From Catellatospora coxensis (GTDB lineage: Bacteria; Actinomycetota; Actinomycetes; Mycobacteriales; Micromonosporaceae): DNA of 61,148 nucleotides. Positions within the stretch are counted from its first letter, which is position 1, and every line of letters begins with the position of its first letter. The position numbers were made by a program, and so were the translations under genes. The notes under the pieces were generated by a model. That model was not told the origin of the DNA. It did not search any database and saw only the letters and a program-made list of their open reading frames with translations. The stretch lies in NCBI RefSeq assembly GCF_016862635.1, contig NZ_BONI01000061.1, forward strand, positions 1 through 61,148. The letters are read 5' to 3'. Below are positions 1-10,202 of this stretch, in pieces.

Positions 1-3000
1 GGGCGGTACATGTCGCAGACGTTCTTCCGCCGCCTGGTTACCTCGGTCGTGGTGGGCATCGGACTGCAGGTCGGCCTGGACGTGGCGATCCAGTTCACGC
101 AGCTGTACATCACCGGCACGCGGCACAGCTGGGACGGGCGGCGTACGGGTGGGGCGGCGCTGTCGGGACTCATCGGCGGTGTCGTGGGTCCGGTGGTGTT
201 CGAGGGGCTGAGCCGGGCGTTCACGCGGGCGCTGGGGCCGAGGTTCGGCGACGACGTCGGCGAGCGGATCGTCACGTCGCTGCCGGGGCTCGCCGGCACC
301 GGGGCGCTGACCGAGTTCTCCGCCGAACAGCTCGCCGATGTGATCCTCAACGGCCGGATCCAGCAGTCCGATCATCCGTGGGCGCCCGCGTCGGCCGGTG
401 CGGTGGAAGGCGCCGTCGACTGGATCGGGCAGCGTACCCGCCCTCGTGGTGGCGCGATCGTGGGTCTGGACGGTGGGGTGGGTGATCTCGGCTTGGCCGG
501 TGACGGCCCGCCGGGTGGTGGTCTCCCCGATCCCGACACGGCGGGCGACGGTGCCGGGCCGAAGGCCCGGCCCGAGGGTCACGAGGTGGTACGGGCCCAT
601 GTCGTGTTGTCGGCGACGGCGGACCTTCCGGAGCGACCGCCCACCGGCGCAGTGAGCGTCGGTGGCACGCCGACACCGCGTGACGGTGCGGGTCGGACGG
701 GAGTGTTCACCGGCGTCAACCGGTCGGAGGGCGGAGGTGTCGACGCCCGACGGGGCTCTCGTGACGGCGACGGGCCGACGGCGGCCGACGTACGCGACGA
801 CGGCGGTTCCGGCAGGCGGCCGAGCCTGAGCGGCGGGTCCACTCCGGAGCGTGCGCCGTTGGCGGGAGCGCGTCCCACCGCCACGGGTCCGGTCACGGCC
901 GCGCCTGCCGGGGGAGCGGGACCCGCCGTCGCAGCGGGACCTGCGGGGGGCGGCGGCAGGCCCGCACCTCAGGCGAACGCCACGACGGGTCCGATCGTGG
1001 CCGAACGGGACGTGGCCATCACGAGGACCGCGCCGTCCACCGGACCGGCCGCCACCGACGCCCCGGCGGGTGCCGTGCCGCGACAGTCCACGGCCACCGC
1101 CGCCACCGACACCCCGGTGGGTGCCGAGCCGCGGCGATCCACGGCCGTGCCGACCGTGGCGGCACAACTGTCCGCGGCACCGGGTCCGCAGGCCCAGGTG
1201 ACGGTTCCACCGGACCACGGCTCGGCGACGGTTCCGCCGCAGACCGCCTCGCAGTCCGGCAGCACGGTGCAGGTTCGCGACTGGGCGGCGCCGGCTCACG
1301 GCTGGCGGGCCGTGTCGGAGGGCTTCGCCCATCCGGGCGAGCGCATCCTGATCACCACCGACGGCCGGTGGGTCCGCGGGTTGACCGGCCTGTCCGAGAC
1401 CGCGGGCGCGGCGGCGGCGCTGGTCCGCGCGGACCTCTTCGGCCTCTACTTCGCCGGCGACGGCACCGTGGCCCACGTGCCCCTGCGCGGTGACCAGGCC
1501 GGCGTGGGCGTCGCCGACGGCGGCCCGGCCGGACCCGGGCACCGGGCCGGCGATCAGGAGTCCACCGCGACGCCGGCCGAGGGCGAGCTGTCGGCGGAGT
1601 CCGTCGCCGAGCTGGTCGGCCATGCCGTGGTGGAGCAGGGCAGGGTGGTGTTCGCGGGACCGGACCCCGCCGCCGACCGGCTGTCGCCGGTGCCGCCGGG
1701 GCAGGTCACCACCCGGGTCGTGGCGCACGTGCGCGACGGCCTGGTCCGGGTGGCCGGCAGCGTGCTGACGGCGGGCCAGTTCGCCCAGGTGCTGGCGGCG
1801 CTGCCGGACGGCGCGCTCGCCGACCGCGTGGAGCTGGTCAACCGTGCCCCGGCCGGGACCGCGGGCCCGCTGGCGGCGACCGTCGCCGCCGCGCTGGACC
1901 GTACGGTGATCGGCGCGGACACCCAGGTCTGGTCGGCCGTTGGCCCGGGCATGCCGGGCTGGTCCTGGGCGGCCGGCGCGTCGACCGACGCGGCGGGCCG
2001 GCTGCGCCCGCGGCTCGGACCTGACGGCACCCCCGACGGGGACTTCGTGCTGCACGTTCCCCACCGCGACGGCGGCGTGGACACCCGGCGACTCGGCTCG
2101 ACCCTCACCAGCGCCGGTGCCGAAGGCGACATGTCCGTCATCGACAACACGCCCGGGGCCGGCCGCGGTCCGCTCGTCGCGGCGCGTCCCGCACCCGTCG
2201 CCTCGATGGACGGGGTGCTGCCGCGGACGCTCGTCGACGAGCTGCTCGCCGATGCCGTCATCGCGCCCGGCAAGGTCCTGTTCCCCGGCCCGAACCGGGC
2301 AGCCGACCTGGCCGCGGCCCGCTGGATCCCGCCGGGCGCGGGCACGGTCCGGGTCCTGGTGCACGCCCGGGACGGCCTGGTCCAGGTGGGCGGCCGGACG
2401 TTGACGGCCGCCCAGTTCGCCCAGCTCCTGCAAGGGCTGTCGGCCGGCACGGTGGAGCTGATCAGCTGCAACGCCACCGGGACCGCCGGGTCACTGGCCG
2501 GGAACCTGGCGGTGCTGCTGGGCCGTACGGTGATCGGCGCGGACACTCCGGTGTGGACGGCCGTCGGCCCCGGCATGCCCGCGTGGACCCGGGCGGTGGC
2601 CGCGTCGATCGACCCGGCGGGCCGGATGCGCCCGAGGCTGGCCCCCGACGGCAGCCCGGACGGCCGTTTCGTGGCACACCTGCCGGACGGAGCGGGCGGC
2701 GTGCGGACCGTGGAGCTCGGCGGAACCCTCGACGCGCGCCCAGCCGTCACGAGCGGCGCGGCGGCGGGGCGCCCGTCGCACCGGGCGGACGGTGAACCCG
2801 GCGGCTCGCCGGCGGCGGTGACCCCGGCGTGGCACCCCTGGCTGCCCGCCGCCGACGCGTACGGGCCCGCGCGCCCGACCCCGCCGATGCTGTCCGAACC
2901 GGGCGTCATCGGCGGCCAGAACGTCCCGGTTCACGAGATCGTCGACGAGGGCGGCGCGCTGCGTTCGCGAGTCGTCAGGCATCTCGTGGCCGCGGCGCCG

Positions 3001-6000
3001 CACGGCTGGGACGAGGCGGCCATCAGCGCGGCGGTCGAACGGCAGCTCTCCGACACGGCCCTGCTCGACAACAACAAGCCGCTGTTCAACGGCTCGGGCT
3101 GGGCGGTGACGCTCGGCAGTGGCCGTGACGCCGTCGAGCTGCGCCTGCGGGCCGTCGCAGGCGAGCGGGCGCAGGCGGCGTCGTTCGACGGTTCGGCCGC
3201 CACCGCCGACCCGATGTCGGCAGGCGGCAGCCCCGACCGCCGCACACCGCAGCGCACCTTCGTGGACACCACCCTGGGCGAGAACAGCACCGGAGGCGCC
3301 ACGATCGCGGTCGGCTACTCGGCGCTCGCCGGATTCGACACCGCGACGCCGTACGTCACCGCGACGCCGCTCGGCGCGGTGTCGGTGCAGGCCGGCACGA
3401 GCACCGCGCGCGGCCAGTCGGCGCAGACGCGGCTGCGTACCAACGAGGAGATCACGCTGCCGGTCGCGGGCGACGACCCGGCCCAGGCTCGTGCCTGGCG
3501 CACCACGGCACAGGTCACCGTGTCCGTGAGCCGGCGCGGTGTCGCGGACACCCGGGTGACCGGCGGCGTGCGGGTCACGGTGTCCGCGCTGAACGCGCTG
3601 ACGTCGCTGTCCGATGTGCCCGCCGTGCGGCGGGGACCGGCGGCGCGCGAGTGGCGGCTGCCACCCAGCGCGGTCCTGGAGACGGCGTCCGTGCCCGCGA
3701 ACCTGTTCGACGACCTGGCGCTGGGCGGCCGGCTCCCGGTCGGGTTCCGCAAACCCGGCAGCGCGCACCGCGCCGAGCTGGCCGACCTCGTCGACGCGGA
3801 CAACCTCGGGCTCAACCGCGCGAGACTGGTCGGCGAGGGCCTGTCCACCAGCAAGATCACATCGCGGCGTGGGGAGGCCACGCCGTGGTGGAAACGGCCG
3901 GTCACGCGTACCCGGCGGGGCTTCGTCACGCTCACCGCGACCGTCGGCGCGCCGGTGCTGATGTTCAACCCGCTGGCGCTGCCCGGACGAACCGAGTCCG
4001 CACTGCGCACCGGGGCGTCCGACAGCACCTCGCACAGCCACGAGAGCATGGCGCGGGTGCAGGGCAGCGCGGGAGCCGGCGTGGCGTTCGGAGAGAACCC
4101 GCAGGACGGCCTGGAGCACGGCCTGGTCAACGTCTCCGCGGTGGGCGCCGTCGAGCGGGGCTCCGGCAGCAGCAGCTCGACGGAGACCGGCACGCAGACC
4201 GAGGTCAAGAGCAAGGCGACCGGAGAGATGCTGCTCTACCGGGTGCCGCTGGAGCTGTCCGCCCAGGAGCACGTCGGGCCGACCGCGCACGAGACCCGCC
4301 CGATCGGCAGCGGCCCCGCGTACGTGTACCTGTGGGTCACCCCGCTGGACGCCGCACGGTTCGGCTACCCCGGCGCCGCCGCGCCACGCCCCCCGCACGG
4401 ACCGATACCCGCGTCCCCGCTGCCCCCGCGCGTCGGCGACTGGCAGCCCATGGCGCTGCCGGACGTGCGCGAGATCGGCACCACCGCGGCCGACGGCGAG
4501 CGGCTGTGGGACCGGGTGCTGCGGACCGTCGACGCGATCGGCGAACCCGACCTGCTGCCGCGGCAGGGGGCGGTGCCCACCCGGCGGCAGGTGTCCAACC
4601 TGGAGGCGCTGCAGAAGGCGGTGACCCAGTCCCACCTGCGCGGCAACTGGCGTACCCTGCTGGAATCCGGCATCCGGGTGTCGCTGGAACGGCCCGACAA
4701 CGCCGAACACGACGCCGTCACCAGCTCTCGCCACGTCTCCGTCGTGATCAAGGCGAAACTGACCGACCGGCTGACCCGGCGCGACGGGATCGTCGACGGG
4801 ACGCAGCTGGAGCAGACGACCCGCGTCGCCCACGGCCACACGGAGGGCCACTCGGTGAGCCTGGGCGGCCGGGCGGGAGCCCAGGCCCAGCTGGGCATGA
4901 GCACCGGGCATCCGAGCCGGGAGCGGACCAGGCTGCGCGCCTTCCTGGTCCGGCTCTCCGCCATGATGTTCTGGAAGCACCAGCGGACGCTGTCCGGCGG
5001 CGACGCCCCCGCCACGGCCCACCTGGTCAAGGTCGATCGCCGGCTGCACGAGCACCAGGCCGGGCTGTCGTTCACCGTGCACGCCGAGTACGCCGAGCGA
5101 CCCCGGACCCTCAACGCGCCGCTGCGGCCGGTCCGTGACCGTCACATCATCGTCGGCGACGGACTGCCGCCGCTGACGGTCCCTGACGCGTTCCGCGTCG
5201 GGCTGCCCGAGTTCGACCAGGTGCATGCGCTCACGCTGAGCGGTGGCCGGCCCCGGGTGGAGCTCGTCGACAGCGTCCACGCGGCGACGCCGCAGGCCGT
5301 GTCCATCACCGGGCCGCACCAGTTCCTCGACGTGCACGTGCCCGACGACGCGCTGTTCACGGCGGCTGACATCGCCCTCGGCGCTGAGGTCACCGTGGAC
5401 GAGCCGCCCGCCGGCGTGCCGAGCCCGGCCGTGCCGCCGCTGCCCGTGCGGGGCCCGGTGGGCATGTTCTGGACCAGCTGGCGGGAGTCCGGCCCGGTGC
5501 CCTCGACCAGCGGCCGGACCTACCGGTACGAGTCCACCGCGCTCACCGAACCGGGCTCGCCGGCCGAGACCGCCATCCGCGGCCGGATCACCCCCGACGC
5601 GATCCGGTCGGCGCTCGACCTGAACCAGCGGGGCGGCGGCGCGGCCAAGGTGATGCGCGGGGGCACCTTCACCGACATCGTCGGCGACCTGACCATGACG
5701 GTGCGGCTGGTCAACCCGCGCCGTGCCCTGAGCGCGGACACCGGCTACAACATCTACGACTCGGCCGAGTTCACCGAGAAGTCCGACACCGGCCGGCGCA
5801 CCGAGTCGGGTCAGGACCTCACCGTCGGTGTCCACACCAACAACGAGGTCGTGCCCACCGACCCCGACGACCCGCGCAGCGTGCACCGGCTCAACGTGAC
5901 GCCGCAGGCCGGCTACAGCAAGCGCACCGGCAAGCGCGAGGAGGGCGAGAACACCCACACCGTCGCCCGCCGGGAGGTCGTCGAGAACGAGGCCGGCACC

Positions 6001-9000
6001 GCGATGCTCGGCGACCTGCACATCACCTTCACCGGCGGGGTGTCCGCGCCGGGGATGAACCCGTCCCCCGGCAGCCCCGAGCTGAGCGTGCGGGTCGTCG
6101 CGCCCGACTCCGCCCTGTTCCTGGTCACCGAGGCGGAGGCGGACCGGCTGACGGTGCCGCTCGGCAAACCCGCACCCGCGGCGGGGGTCGTGATGGCCCT
6201 GCCGCCGCCGTACCTCACCAAGATGGTCGGCTTGGGCGTGGTGCACGGTGCCGTGTCCCCGCGTGCCGTCGCGCCGGCGGAGAAGGACGGCGGGTGGCGG
6301 TCGCTGCAGGACCGGTTCGCCCGCTCGCTGCCTGCCGACATGCCGGACCTCCTCCGCGGCCGGGCCGCGCGGGTGGCCGCCGACCTGCTCGAACTGCACC
6401 GGCTCAAGCCCACCATCGACGGCCTCTACGACAGGGGCCTGCCCGACACGTTCACCGTCGATGGATGGCTCTACCGGGACGAGGTCAAGGTGCAGGTGAA
6501 CGCCATGGCGGTCGACCACCAGGCGGCGCTGCACCAGCCACCCGCGCCACTGCGCGCCTCCCTGTTCACGGCGGCGACGACCAGCCGGAAGTGGCAGCAA
6601 CTGCGGCAGCGGGTGTTCGGGGTGGGCGTGCCGGTGGTCTGGAGCGGCATGACCCGGCTCACCACCGGCGACGGCGACGGCACCGGCCTGCAGTCGGTCC
6701 CCACGGGGGCGTCGGCGGCGCTCAGCCTGGTGCGCAACCAGGTCCAGCAGCGTACGACCAGCCAGACCGCCTCCGGCTACGTCGAGAAGTCCGGACCGCT
6801 GACCGGAATCGACGTCGACCACAGCTACCAGGTGACCGTGACCCGGCAGCGGGTGTCCACGGCGCTCGGCAAGGCGCTGCTGGTCGGCGTCGTCACGCAC
6901 TTCATGGACGCCGTACGCCGGACGGTGTGGCAGGGCAGTTGGGTGCGCCAGCAGCGCGCGGTCACCCTGGCCGTGCCGGTCGACGCGGTGAACCGCGCAC
7001 CGGGCCTCGCCAACAAGCTCGCCCGGATCGGCCACCACGAGGTACGCCGCCACGAGCCGGGCGACGACAGCCCGCCGGATCGGGTGTACGCGCCGGTCGA
7101 TCACGGCCCCTGGGCCCTGCCGCCGGGCACGTCGTACTCGCTGGAGGGGGCGGTCGCGGGCGCGGCGCTGCACGACGCCGTCACCGAGGCGTTCACGCAG
7201 GACGGCAGCGTGCCCCGGATGCTGCGCGACTACGCGACCGACCTGGTCCTCGACCGGATCACCGGCGGGGCCACGATGGCCGCACGGGTGCGCACGATGC
7301 TCGACGGGCGCCTGCGGACCGGCGACCTGTTCGACGACTCCGGCCTGAGGGTCAAGGTCGGCGGGTTCTCCGTCACCGCCCGCCTGCACGGCCGGCCCCT
7401 GCTGGTGCACACCAGCAGCACGGTCGAACAGGAAGCGCAGCAGGAGACGGGTGAGGTCGAGCGCGAGTCCGGCTCGTCCGGTGTCGACTTCAACGCCGGC
7501 AACGCGGGTCTGCAGCACGGCCAGGCCATCGGCAGCCAGCCGGCGACGGACACGCCCCGTGAGGCGCTCGACTGGCAGCCGAACAACCTGCACTACGAGG
7601 GCGGCATGAGCTCCGGCGGGCGGGACACCACCATGTCCGGCCAGGGCGTCAGCGGCGGACCGAAGATCAAACAGAAGGGCTGGTCCGGTGTGTACAGCGC
7701 CGACCTCGTCCTCTACGTCGAACCCGGCCAGGACGGCAAGCACCTGCCCGTCGTCGAGGAGCGCCTGACCCTGCGCCCCCGGTCGGTGCAGGTCGAGAAG
7801 GGAGCCCTGGTGCGGTTCTGGGAGGGCGACGTCAGGGCGCTGGGCATGTACGGCTGGCGGGAACGCCTGGGCGATCCGGTCGACCTGGCCGAAGTCGCCG
7901 TCGACGCCGGCACGCACCTGGAGGTCCGCGCCGGCCGGCTGCACCTGGTTCCGGGAGCCGGGGATCCGGTCGGGGATCTCACCGACCTGCCGTCCGACTC
8001 CGCGGCGGCCCTCGTCGTCGCCTCCGGCGTGACGGATACGCAGGTCCAGGCGTTCCTGGCGGGACTGCCGCAGGGCTCGGCGCCACCTGTGCTCCGTGCC
8101 GACGGCCACGACCACGCGGCGGCCGTGTCCCTGGCGGCGCTCACCGGCATCCCCGTCGACACGGCCGACGGCGTGCGGGTCGTGCCGCCGACCGGCGACG
8201 GGGGCCCGCTGGAAGGGGCCGCCCGCCGCCGGCCGAGCGCCCTGCCGCCGGTGCTGGCCGCCCACGCCGAACTGCTCACGACGACGGAGGCGTTCCAGCA
8301 CGCCGACCAGGCGCTGCTCGACGCGACCGCGGCGGTGGCCGAACGGGCCGAGCGGCAGCGGGCGGAGCAGCTGCGGGCGTTGACCGGTGCGATCGAGGCG
8401 GCGCGCCACGCCGTGGCCGGCACCGCCCCCGCGCTCGCCGCCGCGGACACCACGACCGTGGGCAGCGCCGGCCACCGGATGGGGGAGATCCTCACCGATG
8501 CCCGGTCGCAGCTGGACACCCTGCGTCGCACCGGCCGCAGCGACTCCGCGAGCGGCGGCCTCAGCATCGGCCGCCGGGAGCAGGCCGGTCCCGCCGGGGC
8601 GGGGCCGGCCGCGGACACCGCGCCGGGACGGGCCGCCGACCGGGTCGGCGCAGCCCTGGCCGACTGGGACAGCGCACGGCAGCGGCTGCACGCCGCGGTC
8701 ACCGCCGCGCCGGTCGCAGTGGACACGGCGCGGACGGCGCTGGCCGACCTGGACGCCGCGTTCGGGGCGGCCGGTCAGGCGGTGGCGGAACTGCGCAGTG
8801 CCGTGAAGGGGCAGTCGCCCTTGGCGGGACAGCAGCAACCGTCGGTGATCGTCGACCGTAACCGCGCGCTCATCCGGCTGGGCAAGGCCGCCGCCACGCT
8901 CGCCGAGCACCTGCCCACACTGCTCGGCGGCCTGGACCGGGCGGCCCTGGCCACCGCGCTGGACGAGCTCGCCGCGGCGAACCAGGCGCTGACCGAGGGG

Positions 9001-9135
9001 CCGTCGACGCCGCCCGTGGACGCGGACCTGGCGGCCGAACGGGTCCGCCGTGAGCACGACCGGCGGGCCGCGTTCGCCGCCTGGCGGCACGCGCTCGACA
9101 CGTTCTCCGCCACCCTGGCGGAGCTCCTGAAATGA
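1..9135 (+). CDS. Giant CpnT-like/WXG100-like type VII secreted protein (giant 1), 5' end cut off by the window
   Basis: The frame is open from base 1. The first ATG (position 10) is internal, because GRYMSQTFFRRL there matches residues 149-160 of giant 2, so about 151 N-terminal residues lie outside the window. The visible part has a hydrophobic segment (1-50), a Pro/Ala/Gly-rich linker (about 170-430), two tandem copies of a His/Cys-type module (about 530-705 and 735-910), then some 1700 residues of alternating helical and Ser/Thr/Gly-rich beta segments. From about 2750 it is coiled-coil-like helix to the end. The second module has H785 and C820 (ELISCNATG); the first has H573 but R612 in place of Cys. 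C820 is the only Cys I can find. The protein stops after an RRxAxxAWR motif, where giant 2 continues into its OTU domain, so no C-terminal toxin domain is visible. Secretion by ESX is inferred from the N-terminal family and the neighbours. Confidence 0.85.
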   Translation, partial: GRYMSQTFFRRLVTSVVVGIGLQVGLDVAIQFTQLYITGTRHSWDGRRTGGAALSGLIGGVVGPVVFEGLSRAFTRALGPRFGDDVGERIVTSLPGLAGTGALTEFSAEQLADVILNGRIQQSDHPWAPASAGAVEGAVDWIGQRTRPRGGAIVGLDGGVGDLGLAGDGPPGGGLPDPDTAGDGAGPKARPEGHEVVRAHVVLSATADLPERPPTGAVSVGGTPTPRDGAGRTGVFTGVNRSEGGGVDARRGSRDGDGPTAADVRDDGGSGRRPSLSGGSTPERAPLAGARPTATGPVTAAPAGGAGPAVAAGPAGGGGRPAPQANATTGPIVAERDVAITRTAPSTGPAATDAPAGAVPRQSTATAATDTPVGAEPRRSTAVPTVAAQLSAAPGPQAQVTVPPDHGSATVPPQTASQSGSTVQVRDWAAPAHGWRAVSEGFAHPGERILITTDGRWVRGLTGLSETAGAAAALVRADLFGLYFAGDGTVAHVPLRGDQAGVGVADGGPAGPGHRAGDQESTATPAEGELSAESVAELVGHAVVEQGRVVFAGPDPAADRLSPVPPGQVTTRVVAHVRDGLVRVAGSVLTAGQFAQVLAALPDGALADRVELVNRAPAGTAGPLAATVAAALDRTVIGADTQVWSAVGPGMPGWSWAAGASTDAAGRLRPRLGPDGTPDGDFVLHVPHRDGGVDTRRLGSTLTSAGAEGDMSVIDNTPGAGRGPLVAARPAPVASMDGVLPRTLVDELLADAVIAPGKVLFPGPNRAADLAAARWIPPGAGTVRVLVHARDGLVQVGGRTLTAAQFAQLLQGLSAGTVELISCNATGTAGSLAGNLAVLLGRTVIGADTPVWTAVGPGMPAWTRAVAASIDPAGRMRPRLAPDGSPDGRFVAHLPDGAGGVRTVELGGTLDARPAVTSGAAAGRPSHRADGEPGGSPAAVTPAWHPWLPAADAYGPARPTPPMLSEPGVIGGQNVPVHEIVDEGGALRSRVVRHLVAAAPHGWDEAAISAAVERQLSDTALLDNNKPLFNGSGWAVTLGSGRDAVELRLRAVAGERAQAASFDGSAATADPMSAGGSPDRRTPQRTFVDTTLGENSTGGATIAVGYSALAGFDTATPYVTATPLGAVSVQAGTSTARGQSAQTRLRTNEEITLPVAGDDPAQARAWRTTAQVTVSVSRRGVADTRVTGGVRVTVSALNALTSLSDVPAVRRGPAAREWRLPPSAVLETASVPANLFDDLALGGRLPVGFRKPGSAHRAELADLVDADNLGLNRARLVGEGLSTSKITSRRGEATPWWKRPVTRTRRGFVTLTATVGAPVLMFNPLALPGRTESALRTGASDSTSHSHESMARVQGSAGAGVAFGENPQDGLEHGLVNVSAVGAVERGSGSSSSTETGTQTEVKSKATGEMLLYRVPLELSAQEHVGPTAHETRPIGSGPAYVYLWVTPLDAARFGYPGAAAPRPPHGPIPASPLPPRVGDWQPMALPDVREIGTTAADGERLWDRVLRTVDAIGEPDLLPRQGAVPTRRQVSNLEALQKAVTQSHLRGNWRTLLESGIRVSLERPDNAEHDAVTSSRHVSVVIKAKLTDRLTRRDGIVDGTQLEQTTRVAHGHTEGHSVSLGGRAGAQAQLGMSTGHPSRERTRLRAFLVRLSAMMFWKHQRTLSGGDAPATAHLVKVDRRLHEHQAGLSFTVHAEYAERPRTLNAPLRPVRDRHIIVGDGLPPLTVPDAFRVGLPEFDQVHALTLSGGRPRVELVDSVHAATPQAVSITGPHQFLDVHVPDDALFTAADIALGAEVTVDEPPAGVPSPAVPPLPVRGPVGMFWTSWRESGPVPSTSGRTYRYESTALTEPGSPAETAIRGRITPDAIRSALDLNQRGGGAAKVMRGGTFTDIVGDLTMTVRLVNPRRALSADTGYNIYDSAEFTEKSDTGRRTESGQDLTVGVHTNNEVVPTDPDDPRSVHRLNVTPQAGYSKRTGKREEGENTHTVARREVVENEAGTAMLGDLHITFTGGVSAPGMNPSPGSPELSVRVVAPDSALFLVTEAEADRLTVPLGKPAPAAGVVMALPPPYLTKMVGLGVVHGAVSPRAVAPAEKDGGWRSLQDRFARSLPADMPDLLRGRAARVAADLLELHRLKPTIDGLYDRGLPDTFTVDGWLYRDEVKVQVNAMAVDHQAALHQPPAPLRASLFTAATTSRKWQQLRQRVFGVGVPVVWSGMTRLTTGDGDGTGLQSVPTGASAALSLVRNQVQQRTTSQTASGYVEKSGPLTGIDVDHSYQVTVTRQRVSTALGKALLVGVVTHFMDAVRRTVWQGSWVRQQRAVTLAVPVDAVNRAPGLANKLARIGHHEVRRHEPGDDSPPDRVYAPVDHGPWALPPGTSYSLEGAVAGAALHDAVTEAFTQDGSVPRMLRDYATDLVLDRITGGATMAARVRTMLDGRLRTGDLFDDSGLRVKVGGFSVTARLHGRPLLVHTSSTVEQEAQQETGEVERESGSSGVDFNAGNAGLQHGQAIGSQPATDTPREALDWQPNNLHYEGGMSSGGRDTTMSGQGVSGGPKIKQKGWSGVYSADLVLYVEPGQDGKHLPVVEERLTLRPRSVQVEKGALVRFWEGDVRALGMYGWRERLGDPVDLAEVAVDAGTHLEVRAGRLHLVPGAGDPVGDLTDLPSDSAAALVVASGVTDTQVQAFLAGLPQGSAPPVLRADGHDHAAAVSLAALTGIPVDTADGVRVVPPTGDGGPLEGAARRRPSALPPVLAAHAELLTTTEAFQHADQALLDATAAVAERAERQRAEQLRALTGAIEAARHAVAGTAPALAAADTTTVGSAGHRMGEILTDARSQLDTLRRTGRSDSASGGLSIGRREQAGPAGAGPAADTAPGRAADRVGAALADWDSARQRLHAAVTAAPVAVDTARTALADLDAAFGAAGQAVAELRSAVKGQSPLAGQQQPSVIVDRNRALIRLGKAAATLAEHLPTLLGGLDRAALATALDELAAANQALTEGPSTPPVDADLAAERVRREHDRRAAFAAWRHALDTFSATLAELLK

Positions 9136-9149
9136 ACCGAGGAGTCGAC

Positions 9150-10202
9150 ATGTCCACCCCCACCGACCCGGTGCTCTGGCACCACGTCCTGCTGCGGCTG
9201 TCGGGACGGATCCCCGACGGCATGCTGGCCGAGGCACGCGGGCTGCTCGCCGAGGGCCGCCTGGTGGAGGTCGCCGAGCGGGTGGGCGGCTGGCTGGCCG
9301 CCCTGGCACCGGTCCTGCCCGCGGACGAGGCGATCCTGGTCGGCGCCCCACCCGCCCGGGGCGAGGAGACGATCCCGCCGTACGGGCTGGCCCCGGTCGG
9401 CCCGGAGGCGCTCATCGAGCACGGGGACGAGATCCCGTCCTGCCTCGACCTGACCGTCCCGGCCGATCCGGCCGGCGACCGCCACCGCACCGATCTGCCG
9501 GACGTCGCGGTCGCCGAGGCGGCGGCGCGGCTGCCGGCGGTGTGCGGCGTCTGGCGCGTGTGGCGGTATCCGACCGCGGACACCCCCTGGGCCGAGCCCC
9601 GGCGCATGTACCTCGTGGAGCTGAGCGCGGACGCCGCGGACCGGCTGCCCGAGGTGACGGGGCGGCTCCAGACGGCCCTGGCGGCGGCCGGCATGGCCGA
9701 CCCGCTGGTGGAGTGCTACGCCGACCCGGACCGGCTGCCGGTGTTCCACCGCCACGCCCGCGCGTTCGGCGCGCTGCTCTGGGCGGCGCGCGAAGCCGAG
9801 CCGATCAGGCTGGCCCGGGTCTTCGACGGCGCGGACCCGGTCACCGGGCCGTACTTCGACCTGTTCCACCCGCGCGTGGCCGACGACGCCGACCGGGAGC
9901 GGACACTGGCCTACCTGGACGCCGGCACGCCGCTGCTGGCGACGAGCTCACTGCTGGCCGACGTGGTCGCCCCGGAGCGGGGCGAGGTCGTGCCGATGAC
10001 GTTCCGGACCGACGGCCGCTGGATCTGGCCGGACGCGGTCGCCTACTACCTGGCGCAGCACCGGCTGGCGCCCGACCCGGACCTCGCGGCGTGGATCAGG
10101 GCGGCCGGTTTCACCGCGCCCGCGGTGGACGGTGTCGCGGTGCACCGGGCGACCATGGCGCTGTTCACTCCGGCGCCCGAGCCGAATCAGGCGGCCGGCT
10201 GA
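9150..10202 (+). CDS. Unknown protein coupled to giant 1
   Basis: This 350-residue acidic soluble protein has no family I recognise, no signal peptide and no membrane segment. The start at 9150 is chosen because GAGGAG (9139-9144) sits 5 bp upstream. An alternative in-frame ATG at 9132 overlaps the giant 1 stop (ATGA) but lacks its own ribosome site. Translation is therefore tightly coupled to giant 1. The C-terminal half holds several aromatic/His-rich stretches (GPYFDLFHPR, WIWPDAVAYYLAQH). Position directly after a polymorphic-toxin-like gene suggests an immunity protein, export chaperone or escort, but nothing in the sequence shows which. The last 16 bp overlap the 3' end of the convergent regulator gene. 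Confidence 0.7.
   Translation: MSTPTDPVLWHHVLLRLSGRIPDGMLAEARGLLAEGRLVEVAERVGGWLAALAPVLPADEAILVGAPPARGEETIPPYGLAPVGPEALIEHGDEIPSCLDLTVPADPAGDRHRTDLPDVAVAEAAARLPAVCGVWRVWRYPTADTPWAEPRRMYLVELSADAADRLPEVTGRLQTALAAAGMADPLVECYADPDRLPVFHRHARAFGALLWAAREAEPIRLARVFDGADPVTGPYFDLFHPRVADDADRERTLAYLDAGTPLLATSSLLADVVAPERGEVVPMTFRTDGRWIWPDAVAYYLAQHRLAPDPDLAAWIRAAGFTAPAVDGVAVHRATMALFTPAPEPNQAAG

Noticed and set aside
2491-9351. A 2286-codon open frame on the minus strand opposite giant 1
   Set aside because: It is the antisense shadow of a GC3-rich gene: Arg/Gly/Pro/His-rich, no domain, no ribosome site, and it spans the end of giant 1 and the start of the next gene.
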